Positions 1 to 7,776 of a stretch of 64,000 nucleotides of DNA are shown here, in pieces; position 1 is the stretch's first letter, and each line of letters begins with the position of its first letter. The notes beneath the pieces are model-generated. The model was not told the DNA's origin, ran no database searches, and worked only from the letters and a program-made list of their open reading frames with translations. Both the position numbers and the translations under genes were made by a program. The stretch comes from an uncultured Rikenellaceae bacterium (lineage in GTDB: Bacteria; Bacteroidota; Bacteroidia; Bacteroidales; Rikenellaceae). Where the stretch lies: NCBI GenBank assembly GCA_944326945.1, contig CALVFY010000002.1, forward strand, positions 62,001 through 126,000, given 5' to 3'.

Positions 1-1
1 T

Positions 2-610
2 TATGGTATCGAATTGGGTGCGGAGATCCGGCTGGCATCTCGATTATATCTGACGATGGCTGCTTCAGCGGGGGAGTATGTCTATGATTCCAATCCTTTG
101 GTGCAGATAGTAACCGATGCCGAACACAGTGATGTGGTGACCGATGGGCGGAGTTTGCTTTCGGGCTATCGGATCGGAAATACGCCGCAACGGGTGGCAT
201 GTGCTCAACTTCAGTACGATGGGGCTCGCGGATGGTTGGCTACGCTGTCTCTGAGTTGGATGGGCGATCGTGCTGTTACGCCCAATCCTTTGCGCCGGAT
301 GCCGCGTGTGCTGACAATGTGCACCTCTCCGGAGATGTTCGCTGCTTTTGCCGATCAGGAGTCGCTACCCGATGCCTTTACGGTGGGACTGTTCGTGCTG
401 AAGAGTTTCCGGATCGGAAGTCATTCGTTTACTTGTATGGCTTCACTCAGTAATTTGCTCGGTCGCAGCGATATCGTGTACAGTGCTTACGAACCAATGC
501 GGATTTTGAAGACCGGAACCGTGACCAATCGTAGTTACCAGCCTTTTGTGTCGCGTTATCAGTATGCGTATGCAAGAACCTATTATGTTTCTGTTGGTTA
601 TAAATTTTAG
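2..610 (+). CDS. TonB-dependent receptor, C-terminal part (5' end outside window)
   Basis: The reading frame is open to the left edge and ends with TAG at 608-610, so about 202 C-terminal residues are seen. They alternate polar and hydrophobic residues in the manner of outer-membrane beta-strands and finish with the aromatic ending YYVSVGYKF, typical of TonB-dependent receptors that import large substrates across the outer membrane using TonB energy. The plug and N-terminus are outside the window, so the substrate cannot be named. Two DUF5689 lipoprotein genes follow directly on the same strand, an arrangement expected of a receptor-plus-surface-lipoprotein operon. The family call rests on beta-strand pattern and context rather than on a signature motif. 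Confidence 0.75.
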   Translation, partial: YGIELGAEIRLASRLYLTMAASAGEYVYDSNPLVQIVTDAEHSDVVTDGRSLLSGYRIGNTPQRVACAQLQYDGARGWLATLSLSWMGDRAVTPNPLRRMPRVLTMCTSPEMFAAFADQESLPDAFTVGLFVLKSFRIGSHSFTCMASLSNLLGRSDIVYSAYEPMRILKTGTVTNRSYQPFVSRYQYAYARTYYVSVGYKF

Positions 611-613
611 GTG

Positions 614-1414
614 ATGATGAGAGTGAGATATTATCTGATCTTGTTCCTTATGCTGTCGGGTGGCTGTGGGTATGATAAGTTGGAGATCGATCCCGGACCC
701 AATGCGGGAGATCGTACGTTACCCAATATGCGGATGGCGGATTTGCGTGGTTACTATCGGGGAGAACCGTTGACATTGAACCGAAATATCGTGGTGGCCG
801 GATATGTGACGGCTACCGATCGTTCCGGAAATTTTTACCGTACCTTTCTCCTCGAGGATGAATCGGGTGCCGTGGAGATTATGGCTGGACTTTATGATCT
901 GCACAATATTTATCATCTGAATCAGCGAATTGTGGTTCGGGCCGAAGGTTTGACGCTCGGCTGTGAACGAGGGGTATTGCAGTTGGGACTTGCCGCATCG
1001 GAAAATTCTTCCTATGAGACGGATTACTTCGGACACAGGTTGGTGATGGAGCGTTATGTGTATAGAGACAGTATTTTCTGTGTATCCGATCCGAGGGTGG
1101 TCCCCATTTCGGAACTGACCGAAGACCTTTGCGGATCTCTGTTGAAAATAGAGAATCTCGTGGCTGATGAACCGGGCGAATATTGGGGCGGAGGTCATTC
1201 GCCGGATGGGACACCGCTGACCGGGTATCGTTGTTTCAGAGATTCAGCCGGTGATTCGATTTATGTCGAGACCAGTGGATATGCCAATTTTGCGGGACGT
1301 TTGATACCGGAAGACGTTCTCTCTTTGACCGGTATTCTTTTGCAGGGAAGTCGAGAGGGAAAAGTTTGTTATATGTTGAAATTGAGAGATGAAAAGGATG
1401 TGGAAAGTAATTAG
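614..1414 (+). CDS. DUF5689-type lipoprotein (first of a tandem pair)
   Basis: The protein has about 266 residues. A short hydrophobic N-terminus ends at Cys in LSGGC, read as a lipoprotein signal. The mature part begins with an acidic linker and then the pattern expected of DUF5689, an OB-fold-like domain of Bacteroidota surface lipoproteins: ADLRGYY, then IVVAGYVTATDRSGNFYRTF and LEDESGAVEIM. The start lies 3-6 bases after the receptor stop; a GTG at 611 and ATGs at 614 and 617 are all possible, and 614 is chosen. The gene overlaps the next one by 26 bases. Function is not established; a role beside the preceding TonB receptor in substrate capture is an inference. Confidence 0.72.
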   Translation: MMRVRYYLILFLMLSGGCGYDKLEIDPGPNAGDRTLPNMRMADLRGYYRGEPLTLNRNIVVAGYVTATDRSGNFYRTFLLEDESGAVEIMAGLYDLHNIYHLNQRIVVRAEGLTLGCERGVLQLGLAASENSSYETDYFGHRLVMERYVYRDSIFCVSDPRVVPISELTEDLCGSLLKIENLVADEPGEYWGGGHSPDGTPLTGYRCFRDSAGDSIYVETSGYANFAGRLIPEDVLSLTGILLQGSREGKVCYMLKLRDEKDVESN

Positions 1415-2234
1415 TTGCTGGATGTTACTGATCTGTGGAATGGTGTCGTGTGCCGAAAAACCTCATTTGTCGTTTGAAGAGAACGGAGCGGACACTTCCG
1501 ATGGATACGACACCGACGATGAATTTGAGGTGAAGATAGTTTCCGTTGATTATCTCAAATCCTTTTATGAAGGAGTTCCTCGATTGATCACGGAGGAAGT
1601 GGCTATCCGGGGAAGGGTGATAGAAAATGATTTTTCCGGGAATTTTCATGAAATGCTTGTCATTGGAGATGGTACGGCGAATATAGAGGTGAGGGCGGCC
1701 GGTTCGGAAATGTTTGCGGATTATCCTCGAGGATCGGTGGTGACGGCATATTGTCAAGGATTGATATTGGCTGCCGATGGAGGAATGGTCCGGTTGGGTG
1801 CAAAACCTCAGGATGTTAATTCTCAGTATGCAATGGAGGCAATAGCTGCCGGAGATGTGGCCTGGAGAATACGAAAGACGGAGGACCCCATACAGGAGGT
1901 GTTGCCGGACGATACATTGACTATTAGTGGACTTTCTCCCCATTGGTTAGGCCGTCTTGTGGGATTCGAGGAGGTTCAGTTCATCGGAGAGGAGCTCGGT
2001 TTGTGCTGGGCAGAGAAGGATACGGACACCAATCGTCATCTGGTGGATCGTCAGGGTGATACATTGATCGTGCGTACCAGCCGTTATGCCGATTTCGTTT
2101 CCGTTTTGCTCCCGACTGGTAGCGGATACATCGAAGGGGTAGTGGAATATTTCAACGGAACGTATCAGTTGAGAATGGGCAACGACGCCTATGCGGTGTT
2201 GTGTGCACCGCGGTTTCAGGTGGCGAATCCATGA
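1389..2234 (+). CDS. DUF5689-type lipoprotein (second of a tandem pair)
   Basis: The protein has 281 residues with a lipoprotein signal ending at Cys in GMVSC, followed by a Glu/Asp-rich linker of about 20 residues. It then follows the same plan as the upstream protein: VDYLKSFYEG, EVAIRGRVIENDFSGNFH and a GDGTANIEVRA strand, so the two are diverged paralogues sharing an OB-like core. The start codon lies inside the end of the previous gene (26-base overlap), pointing to translational coupling. A hairpin terminator follows the stop and ends the receptor-lipoprotein operon. The domain assignment is by pattern recognition; the ligand is unknown. Confidence 0.72.
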   Translation: MKRMWKVISCWMLLICGMVSCAEKPHLSFEENGADTSDGYDTDDEFEVKIVSVDYLKSFYEGVPRLITEEVAIRGRVIENDFSGNFHEMLVIGDGTANIEVRAAGSEMFADYPRGSVVTAYCQGLILAADGGMVRLGAKPQDVNSQYAMEAIAAGDVAWRIRKTEDPIQEVLPDDTLTISGLSPHWLGRLVGFEEVQFIGEELGLCWAEKDTDTNRHLVDRQGDTLIVRTSRYADFVSVLLPTGSGYIEGVVEYFNGTYQLRMGNDAYAVLCAPRFQVANP

Positions 2235-2241
2235 AAATCTG

Positions 2242-2268
2242 CCGGTAAAAAACTACCGGTTTTCGTTT
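2242..2268 (+). terminator. Intrinsic terminator of the receptor/DUF5689 operon
   Basis: Six-base stem CCGGTA/TACCGG (2242-2247 with 2254-2259), a six-base A-rich loop, then a T-rich run. It overlaps the stop codon of the convergent obg gene, so it may act on both strands. Confidence 0.65.
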
Positions 2269-3254
2269 TGCAAGGCTTCCCACAACATGTCTTTCAGTTT
2301 GGGAATATTATAGCCGCTGACCGAAGAGATAAATAAGGCGGGAATCCCTTCCGGAAGATCGTGTTCCATCTCTTGGATCATTTGCTCGTCCAGCATATCG
2401 CTTTTGGTGATGGCTAACAGGCGTTGCTTGTCCAGCAATTCGGGATTGTATTGAGCCAGTTCGCCCAGCAGGATTTCGTAGTCCTTACGGATGTCGGCCG
2501 AGTCTGCCGCGATCATAAACAGCAGGATCGAATTGCGTTCGATGTGGCGCAGAAAACGGGTCCCGATTCCTTTGCCTTCGTGGGCGCCTTCGATGATTCC
2601 GGGAATGTCGGCCATCACGAACGATTTGAATCCTCTATACTCGACGATTCCCAGATTAGGTTCCAATGTTGTGAAGGCATAGTCGGCAATCTTGGGTTTG
2701 GCCGCCGAAACAACCGACAGAAGCGTGGATTTGCCTGCATTGGGGAAACCCACCAGTCCTACATCTGCCAGAATTTTCAGTTCGAGGATGAAGGCCCCTT
2801 CCTGACCTTCTTCGCCGGGTTGGGCGTAACGAGGAGCCTGATTGGTGGCGCTTTTGAAATGCCAGTTGCCCAATCCGCCGCGGCCGCCTTTGAGCAGAAT
2901 TTCCTGTTCGCCGTCTTCGGTCACCTCGCAGACTACCTCTCCTGTCTCCGCATTCCGTGCCACGGTTCCCAGAGGTACATCCACAATGATGCTCTTTCCA
3001 TCCTTGCCGCTGCTGCGAGCTCCGGATCCTCCCTCTCCGTTTTCGGCAAACAGGTGGCGTTGGTATTTGAGATGGATCAACGTCCAGTATTGTTTGTTCC
3101 CTCGGAGAATGATACTGCCTCCTGCTCCGCCATCGCCGCCGTCGGGTCCACCGAATGCGACGAATTTCTCGCGACGGAAATGGGCTGAACCGGCTCCTCC
3201 GTTGCCGGAGCGGCAGAAAATCTTCACATAGTCGACAAAGTTGGATGAGGCCAT
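2253..3254 (-). CDS. obg: Obg family GTPase (ribosome assembly)
   Basis: The protein has 333 residues. Residues 1-160 form the glycine-rich Obg fold ([27 protein letters not shown]). The G domain follows: Walker [10 protein letters not shown] at 169-177, DIPG at 216-219, TKSD for guanine recognition and SSVSG near the end. The C-terminal OCT domain of some Obg proteins is absent, and the protein stops soon after the G domain. Obg binds the large ribosomal subunit during assembly and links growth to nucleotide levels. The gene is monocistronic, convergent with the DUF5689 operon and divergent from a nuclease gene, with which it shares a symmetrical promoter region at 3298-3323. Confidence 0.97.
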   Translation of the reverse strand: MASSNFVDYVKIFCRSGNGGAGSAHFRREKFVAFGGPDGGDGGAGGSIILRGNKQYWTLIHLKYQRHLFAENGEGGSGARSSGKDGKSIIVDVPLGTVARNAETGEVVCEVTEDGEQEILLKGGRGGLGNWHFKSATNQAPRYAQPGEEGQEGAFILELKILADVGLVGFPNAGKSTLLSVVSAAKPKIADYAFTTLEPNLGIVEYRGFKSFVMADIPGIIEGAHEGKGIGTRFLRHIERNSILLFMIAADSADIRKDYEILLGELAQYNPELLDKQRLLAITKSDMLDEQMIQEMEHDLPEGIPALFISSVSGYNIPKLKDMLWEALQNENR

Positions 3255-3297
3255 GATTTTCTCCTGTTAAGATTTTAAATTCGATACATACGGTGCG

Positions 3298-3305
3298 CAA
3301 AGGTA
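3298..3305 (-). promoter_or_regulatory. -7 box of obg promoter
   Basis: CAAAGGTA on the plus strand reads TACCTTTG on the minus strand, an exact TAnnTTTG box. It predicts a start of transcription near 3291 and a leader of about 37 bases. It forms an inverted repeat with the plus-strand box at 3316-3323. Confidence 0.6.
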
Positions 3306-3315
3306 GTAAATTTTT

Positions 3316-3323
3316 TACCTTTG
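3316..3323 (+). promoter_or_regulatory. -7 box of nuclease gene promoter
   Basis: TACCTTTG is an exact TAnnTTTG match, about 20 bases before the nuclease start. It is the mirror image of the obg box at 3298-3305, with only ten bases between them, so the two polymerase footprints overlap. Confidence 0.6.
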
Positions 3324-3344
3324 CCAATTTAATTCCCCCTTGTG

Positions 3345-4268
3345 ATGAAAAAGAGAAGAATTTCCGGAAAGGATGCCTGGCGTATAGTCTTGCTGCTGGT
3401 ATTGGTTATTTTGTTGTTGGGCTGGTTTTCCCGACAATATGCGGGGTCGGGTGGCATCCTGACAAAATATGGAAAACATTCTCCAACGGCGGAAACCTTC
3501 TCTTCCGTTTCTTGTGGCAGTTCCGCCAAAGGGGTGGCGAAGTCCTCCGTACAAAAAAACGCAATAAGCAGGCCAGGTCGAATGGAATTGCCACGGATGG
3601 ATGATTCCACGTTTTTTCTGGAGGATTCGGATGGACATTACGCTTTGTGGTATGACACCATGTATCGGCAGGCGGCATGGGTAGCCTATCTGTTGACAAA
3701 AAAAGAGGTGGAGTACAAGGGGGCCGAACGTACGAATCGTTTCGTGCCGGATCCGAAGGTGCAGGATCGGGGATGGCCGACGGCCCTAACTTCCGACTAT
3801 GCTCACAGCGGGTATGATCGGGGTCATTTGCTCCCCTCGGCCGACAGAGACGATAGCAGACGGGAAAATTCGACTACTTTTTACCTGTCGAATATCGCTC
3901 CGCAACGACCGGCTCTCAATCGTGGCGTGTGGAAGAGTTTGGAGGAGCAAGTGCGTCGTTGGGCTGCCGCGTATGATTCGGTGTATGTGGTTACGGGAGG
4001 AGTCCTTGACCCGGGGCTTGATCGGATCGAGGGTGGAGTAGGAGTTCCGGATCACTTTTTTAAAGTTGTGTTGATGCGATACGGTACGGAATATCGTTGT
4101 GTGGGATTCCTCGTTCCGAATAGTACCTCTCTCTCGAGAGAGTATGCCGATTATGTGGTTTCGGTCGATGAGGTGGAGAATCGTACAGGATACGATTTTT
4201 TCTCCCTGTTGCCGGACAGCCTTGAGGAGAGAATCGAATCGCGGGTGAAGCGAGGGTTTTTCAAATGA
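3345..4268 (+). CDS. Membrane-anchored DNA/RNA non-specific endonuclease (NUC family)
   Basis: The protein has about 307 residues. A hydrophobic segment at roughly residues 12-30 would anchor it in, or export it across, the inner membrane. Residues 40-85 are a Ser/Lys-rich low-complexity linker. The catalytic domain carries the NUC signature DRGHLLPSADR near residue 160, where His is the general base, followed by the metal-binding region SNIAPQ and LNRGVW. These enzymes cleave single- and double-stranded DNA and RNA with Mg2+. ATG at 3345 is preferred; GTG at 3342 is one codon upstream in frame. Possible roles are periplasmic nucleic-acid degradation or nutrient salvage. Confidence 0.9.
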   Translation: MKKRRISGKDAWRIVLLLVLVILLLGWFSRQYAGSGGILTKYGKHSPTAETFSSVSCGSSAKGVAKSSVQKNAISRPGRMELPRMDDSTFFLEDSDGHYALWYDTMYRQAAWVAYLLTKKEVEYKGAERTNRFVPDPKVQDRGWPTALTSDYAHSGYDRGHLLPSADRDDSRRENSTTFYLSNIAPQRPALNRGVWKSLEEQVRRWAAAYDSVYVVTGGVLDPGLDRIEGGVGVPDHFFKVVLMRYGTEYRCVGFLVPNSTSLSREYADYVVSVDEVENRTGYDFFSLLPDSLEERIESRVKRGFFK

Positions 4269-4290
4269 TTGTTCCGTCGTGAGGGCAATC

Positions 4291-6750
4291 TTACATCTCT
4301 CTTTGGAGAGAAGAATCCTGTTGATTTCCCATATTATCCATTTTGTCGTCGTTGTTGATGCTTCGCGAAGCCTTTTTTACCCGGGTGTTCAATTTTCCGA
4401 AACGATAGTTCACTCCGAATCTCACACGTCTTGATTGCATGCTGAATTCACTGTATTGGCGGATAGAACTGTCTTCCGTATGGTTCTCGAATTTCCGGAA
4501 TTTATTGAACGGCTCCTGGATAGAAAGCGAGATATCCAGTTTCTTTTTGAAAAGTTTCTGAATCAGACTGGCTCCCGTGAAGTAGAACGACGAATTGCGT
4601 CCTTGCAGAGAGACGGGCATCGAGAAGATACCTGCGTTGGCTCGGAAATTAGCGTCTTTCCAGAGTCCTACACCGATTCCCATGAAACCGCCCCAGTTGA
4701 ATCCTTCATTGCTCAAGTCGCGGGTCTTGGATTCGATAATCGAATAGTTCAGGTTGGCGTTGATGAATACATTGAAACGGGTTTGAAAACGATAGGAATA
4801 GGAGCCGTTGATGCCGTACATCTGTCTACGTCCGATGTTTTCATAGGTAGTGGCTGTGACGCCCTCTTCCAGAACCTCCTTAATCTCGGAGATCGTATTG
4901 TTGGAGATCGAACTGTTTACACCGAGAAACAAATTCCACGAGGGACTGAAAATCGAATAATTGGCTGCAAAAGAGTGGGAAATGACGGCTTCGAGATTAG
5001 GATTTCCATAGCGGATATTCATCGGGTCGCTCTCGTTGACATAGGGATTCAACTGACGGATTCCCGGGCGTTGAAGACGTTGTGTATAGGAGATCCGTAA
5101 AGTTTGAGACGGCTTGATGGTGTAGGAGAAATTGACGTAGGGAATCACGTCGAATTGTTTGTTGTCGAATTCCAACGGTCCCTCGAAAGTCTTTACCAGA
5201 CCGTCGTTGATGGTTCCCTCCAGCCGGAAGCCTGCTTTGGCACTGAAATTCTTTAGTTTATAGAGGTATCCTCCGTATAGCCCGAAGATATGTTGGGTAT
5301 AGTCCAAATTATTGTATCCGTCATTGTAGGGCTGCCAACCTTCAGCCTGGTCGTACAGACGTTGGATGTCCGAATTATTGTCGTTCAGCCGGGCGATATA
5401 TTTGATTCCGGTTTCTATCTGATGTTTTTCCGTGAGGGGGTTGTAGTAGTCGATCTGTACGGTATGTTCGTTCAGAGAGGCCCGGTCGCGAGAGGATTCC
5501 ATATAAGTCTGGTAGTCTACGATTCCTTCAATGTCGTTGGTGTAATCGGTCTTGTTGGGATTGGTGTTCAGCAGATAGGAGACCGTCAGCGTATGCTCCG
5601 GTTTATGGAACGTGTGTTGGTAATCCAGACTGGCCGAGATACTTCCGAATCCGTTTTTCGAGCGGTTGTCGTTGGTGTATTGCCGGATGATCTCTTGACT
5701 TTCGTCCCAGTATTGGGTCTGGGAGAAGGAGTTGTTGCGATGGTTGCCGTCGTAGCCGGAGATGGAAAGCGTCAGCAGATTGAGCGAGTCTATTTCATAG
5801 CTGGCTTCCAGGCTGAGGTGTTGCATGAAGCGATAACCTTCGCCTTGGCCGGCTACCAGTGAGCGGCCCGGATTGGAACCGAAATATTCGGTCTCTATTC
5901 GGTTTGTGGTCTCCGGAGTGCCGTTTCGGCCGAGCATATAGCGGGTCGAGAAGTTCAACTTACCGATCTGTGCTGAGAAAAATGCGTTGCCGTTATAGCT
6001 GTTGAACGATGAAACACCGGCGCCTACGCTACCGCTGAATCCGTTGGTCGTTTTCTTCGAGGTGATGATATTGATGATGCCGGCAGCTCCTTCGGCTTCG
6101 TATTTGGTCGATGGATTGGTGATTACCTGAATGTCTTTGATTGTTCCGGCGGGCATACTGCTGATGACGTCGCTGAGATTGTTGGAGAACATCGGTGAGT
6201 TTTTACCGTTGACCAGTACCTTAAAATTGGTTTGTCCATTCAGACGGACATTGTTTTCGGCATCGACACTGATTTGGGGCACTTTCCGGAGAATGTCGGC
6301 CAGGGTACTGGTGGTGGCTTCCGGATCGGCCTCTACACTGTACGAGATTTTATCGGCATCGCTTTGGATGAGTGGTTTTTGGACGGCAACCGTGACTTCG
6401 TCGATTGACAGGCCTTGAACCAGCTTGAAGACACCTGCATTGACTTTGGATTTGTTGGCCGAGAGAGTGATGCTTCGGGATACGGGAGTGTATCCCAGGG
6501 ATTGGGCTGTCAGACGAAATGTGCCGTTTTGTTTCACGGTCAGAGTAAACCGACCCGAGGCATCGGCAGCGGCGGCCGTTATGATACGGGAACTGTCGTT
6601 TGCCACGGCGATGGTGGCGTATTCTATTCCTTTTCCGGAGAGAGAATCCACGATTTGCCCGGTGACGGTATGCAAAGCGGTCTGAGCTGTTGCATTCAGT
6701 GTGTATGTGAAAGTGAAGACGACAAGGAAGAATCGGATGATGTAGTGCAT
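4291..6750 (-). CDS. TonB-linked outer-membrane beta-barrel protein with N-terminal carboxypeptidase-regulatory-like domain
   Basis: The protein has 819 residues. A signal peptide covers about residues 1-22 (ending in NATAQ). A carboxypeptidase-regulatory-like beta-sandwich follows (VTGQIVDSLSGKGIEYATI), then a plug-like region (ISVDAENNVRLNGQTNFKVL, NPSTKYEAEGAAGIINI) and a long barrel. This is the plan of the OMP_b-brl_3 group of TonB-dependent-receptor relatives. The last barrel strand (VNYRFGKL) is followed by a polar tail of about 35 residues instead of ending at the terminal aromatic. The substrate is unknown. No SusD-like partner is adjacent. Two direct repeats sit upstream at 6771-6814. 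Confidence 0.88.
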   Translation of the reverse strand: MHYIIRFFLVVFTFTYTLNATAQTALHTVTGQIVDSLSGKGIEYATIAVANDSSRIITAAAADASGRFTLTVKQNGTFRLTAQSLGYTPVSRSITLSANKSKVNAGVFKLVQGLSIDEVTVAVQKPLIQSDADKISYSVEADPEATTSTLADILRKVPQISVDAENNVRLNGQTNFKVLVNGKNSPMFSNNLSDVISSMPAGTIKDIQVITNPSTKYEAEGAAGIINIITSKKTTNGFSGSVGAGVSSFNSYNGNAFFSAQIGKLNFSTRYMLGRNGTPETTNRIETEYFGSNPGRSLVAGQGEGYRFMQHLSLEASYEIDSLNLLTLSISGYDGNHRNNSFSQTQYWDESQEIIRQYTNDNRSKNGFGSISASLDYQHTFHKPEHTLTVSYLLNTNPNKTDYTNDIEGIVDYQTYMESSRDRASLNEHTVQIDYYNPLTEKHQIETGIKYIARLNDNNSDIQRLYDQAEGWQPYNDGYNNLDYTQHIFGLYGGYLYKLKNFSAKAGFRLEGTINDGLVKTFEGPLEFDNKQFDVIPYVNFSYTIKPSQTLRISYTQRLQRPGIRQLNPYVNESDPMNIRYGNPNLEAVISHSFAANYSIFSPSWNLFLGVNSSISNNTISEIKEVLEEGVTATTYENIGRRQMYGINGSYSYRFQTRFNVFINANLNYSIIESKTRDLSNEGFNWGGFMGIGVGLWKDANFRANAGIFSMPVSLQGRNSSFYFTGASLIQKLFKKKLDISLSIQEPFNKFRKFENHTEDSSIRQYSEFSMQSRRVRFGVNYRFGKLNTRVKKASRSINNDDKMDNMGNQQDSSLQREM

Positions 6751-6770
6751 AAAACAATCAGGGTTGTTGG

Positions 6771-6814
6771 ATTCTTAAAAAACGCCCCAAGATAGGCATT
6801 ATTCTTAAAAAACG
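6771..6814. repeat. Two 14-base direct repeats upstream of the beta-barrel gene
   Basis: ATTCTTAAAAAACG occurs at 6771-6784 and again at 6801-6814, exactly 30 bases apart (about three helical turns). Between them, CCAAGATA at 6787-6794 reads TATCTTGG on the minus strand, one mismatch from the -7 consensus, so the copies would bracket the beta-barrel gene promoter. This suggests operator sites; no protein is identified. Confidence 0.6.
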
Positions 6815-6818
6815 GAAT

Positions 6819-6875
6819 TATCTTTGTTAAAAGAATAAACTTTGAGCATGTTAGTCCATATTTTGCCTATATTTG
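6819..6875 (+). promoter_or_regulatory. Two -7 boxes upstream of era
   Basis: TATCTTTG at 6819-6826 and TATATTTG at 6868-6875 both match TAnnTTTG. The second has a TTTG at 6841-6844, 23 bases upstream, and lies closest to the era start; it is the better candidate. Confidence 0.55.
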
Positions 6876-6894
6876 TCGTTCAAATCGAAGATTT

Positions 6895-7776
6895 ATGCAT
6901 AAAGCCGGATTTGTCAATATCATAGGGAATCCCAATGTGGGAAAATCGACGCTGATGAATGCCCTGGTGGGGGAGAGACTTTCGATCATCACCTCGAAAG
7001 CGCAGACCACACGTCATCGAATTATGGGAATCGTCAACGGAGAGGATTTTCAGATTGTTTATTCCGATACTCCGGGGATTCTTAAACCTCATTATAAATT
7101 GCAGGAGTCGATGATGAAGTTCGTCACCGGGGCTTTGCGTGATGCCGACATCATTCTCTATGTGACCGATACCGTGGAACAGGGCGATGAGGCTTCGGAC
7201 GAGATTGTTGCCAGGATCGGTCGCAGCGGGATAGAAACGATCGTCGTGATCAACAAGATAGATCTTACAACGCCGGAGGAATTGGAGAAAATGGTGGAGT
7301 TATGGCAGCATAAATTGCCCGGAGCGAAGGTTGTTCCGGTATCGGCACGCAATAATTTCAATATCGGAGGATTGTTCGATCTGATTGTAAAGGATCTGCC
7401 CGAAGGAGAACCCTATTACCCGAAAGATACGCTGACCGACAAGACTCTTCGTTTCTTTGCTTCGGAGATCATCCGTGAGAAGATATTTCTCAATTACGAA
7501 AAGGAGATTCCTTACAGTGTGGAGATTGCTATCGACGAATATAAGGAAGAGAAGATGATCGACCGGATTGCCGCCACGATTTATGTGGCCCGCGAGTCGC
7601 AAAAGGGAATTCTTATCGGGCACAAAGGTTCAATGCTAAAAAAGGTAGGGACGCAGGCTCGTGAGGAGTTGGAGAAATTCCTTGGAAAGAAGGTTTTTCT
7701 GCAATTGTTTGTAAAGGTGAACGACAACTGGCGTAATGACGAACGGCAGTTGCGCCGTTTTGGCTACGAGGAATAG
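6895..7776 (+). CDS. era: GTPase Era
   Basis: The protein has 293 residues. The G1 loop GNPNVGKS is at residues 12-19, the Era-typical switch region TTRHRIMGIV follows, then DTPG (G3) and NKID (G4). The C-terminal KH domain carries GILIGHKGSMLKKVG, which binds the 3' end of 16S rRNA. Era acts in small-subunit maturation. The length is normal for the family. The ATG is preceded by an exact -7 box about 20 bases upstream, so the leader is short. The 3' end overlaps the convergent MATE gene by 13 bases, with no room for a separate terminator. Confidence 0.97.
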   Translation: MHKAGFVNIIGNPNVGKSTLMNALVGERLSIITSKAQTTRHRIMGIVNGEDFQIVYSDTPGILKPHYKLQESMMKFVTGALRDADIILYVTDTVEQGDEASDEIVARIGRSGIETIVVINKIDLTTPEELEKMVELWQHKLPGAKVVPVSARNNFNIGGLFDLIVKDLPEGEPYYPKDTLTDKTLRFFASEIIREKIFLNYEKEIPYSVEIAIDEYKEEKMIDRIAATIYVARESQKGILIGHKGSMLKKVGTQAREELEKFLGKKVFLQLFVKVNDNWRNDERQLRRFGYEE

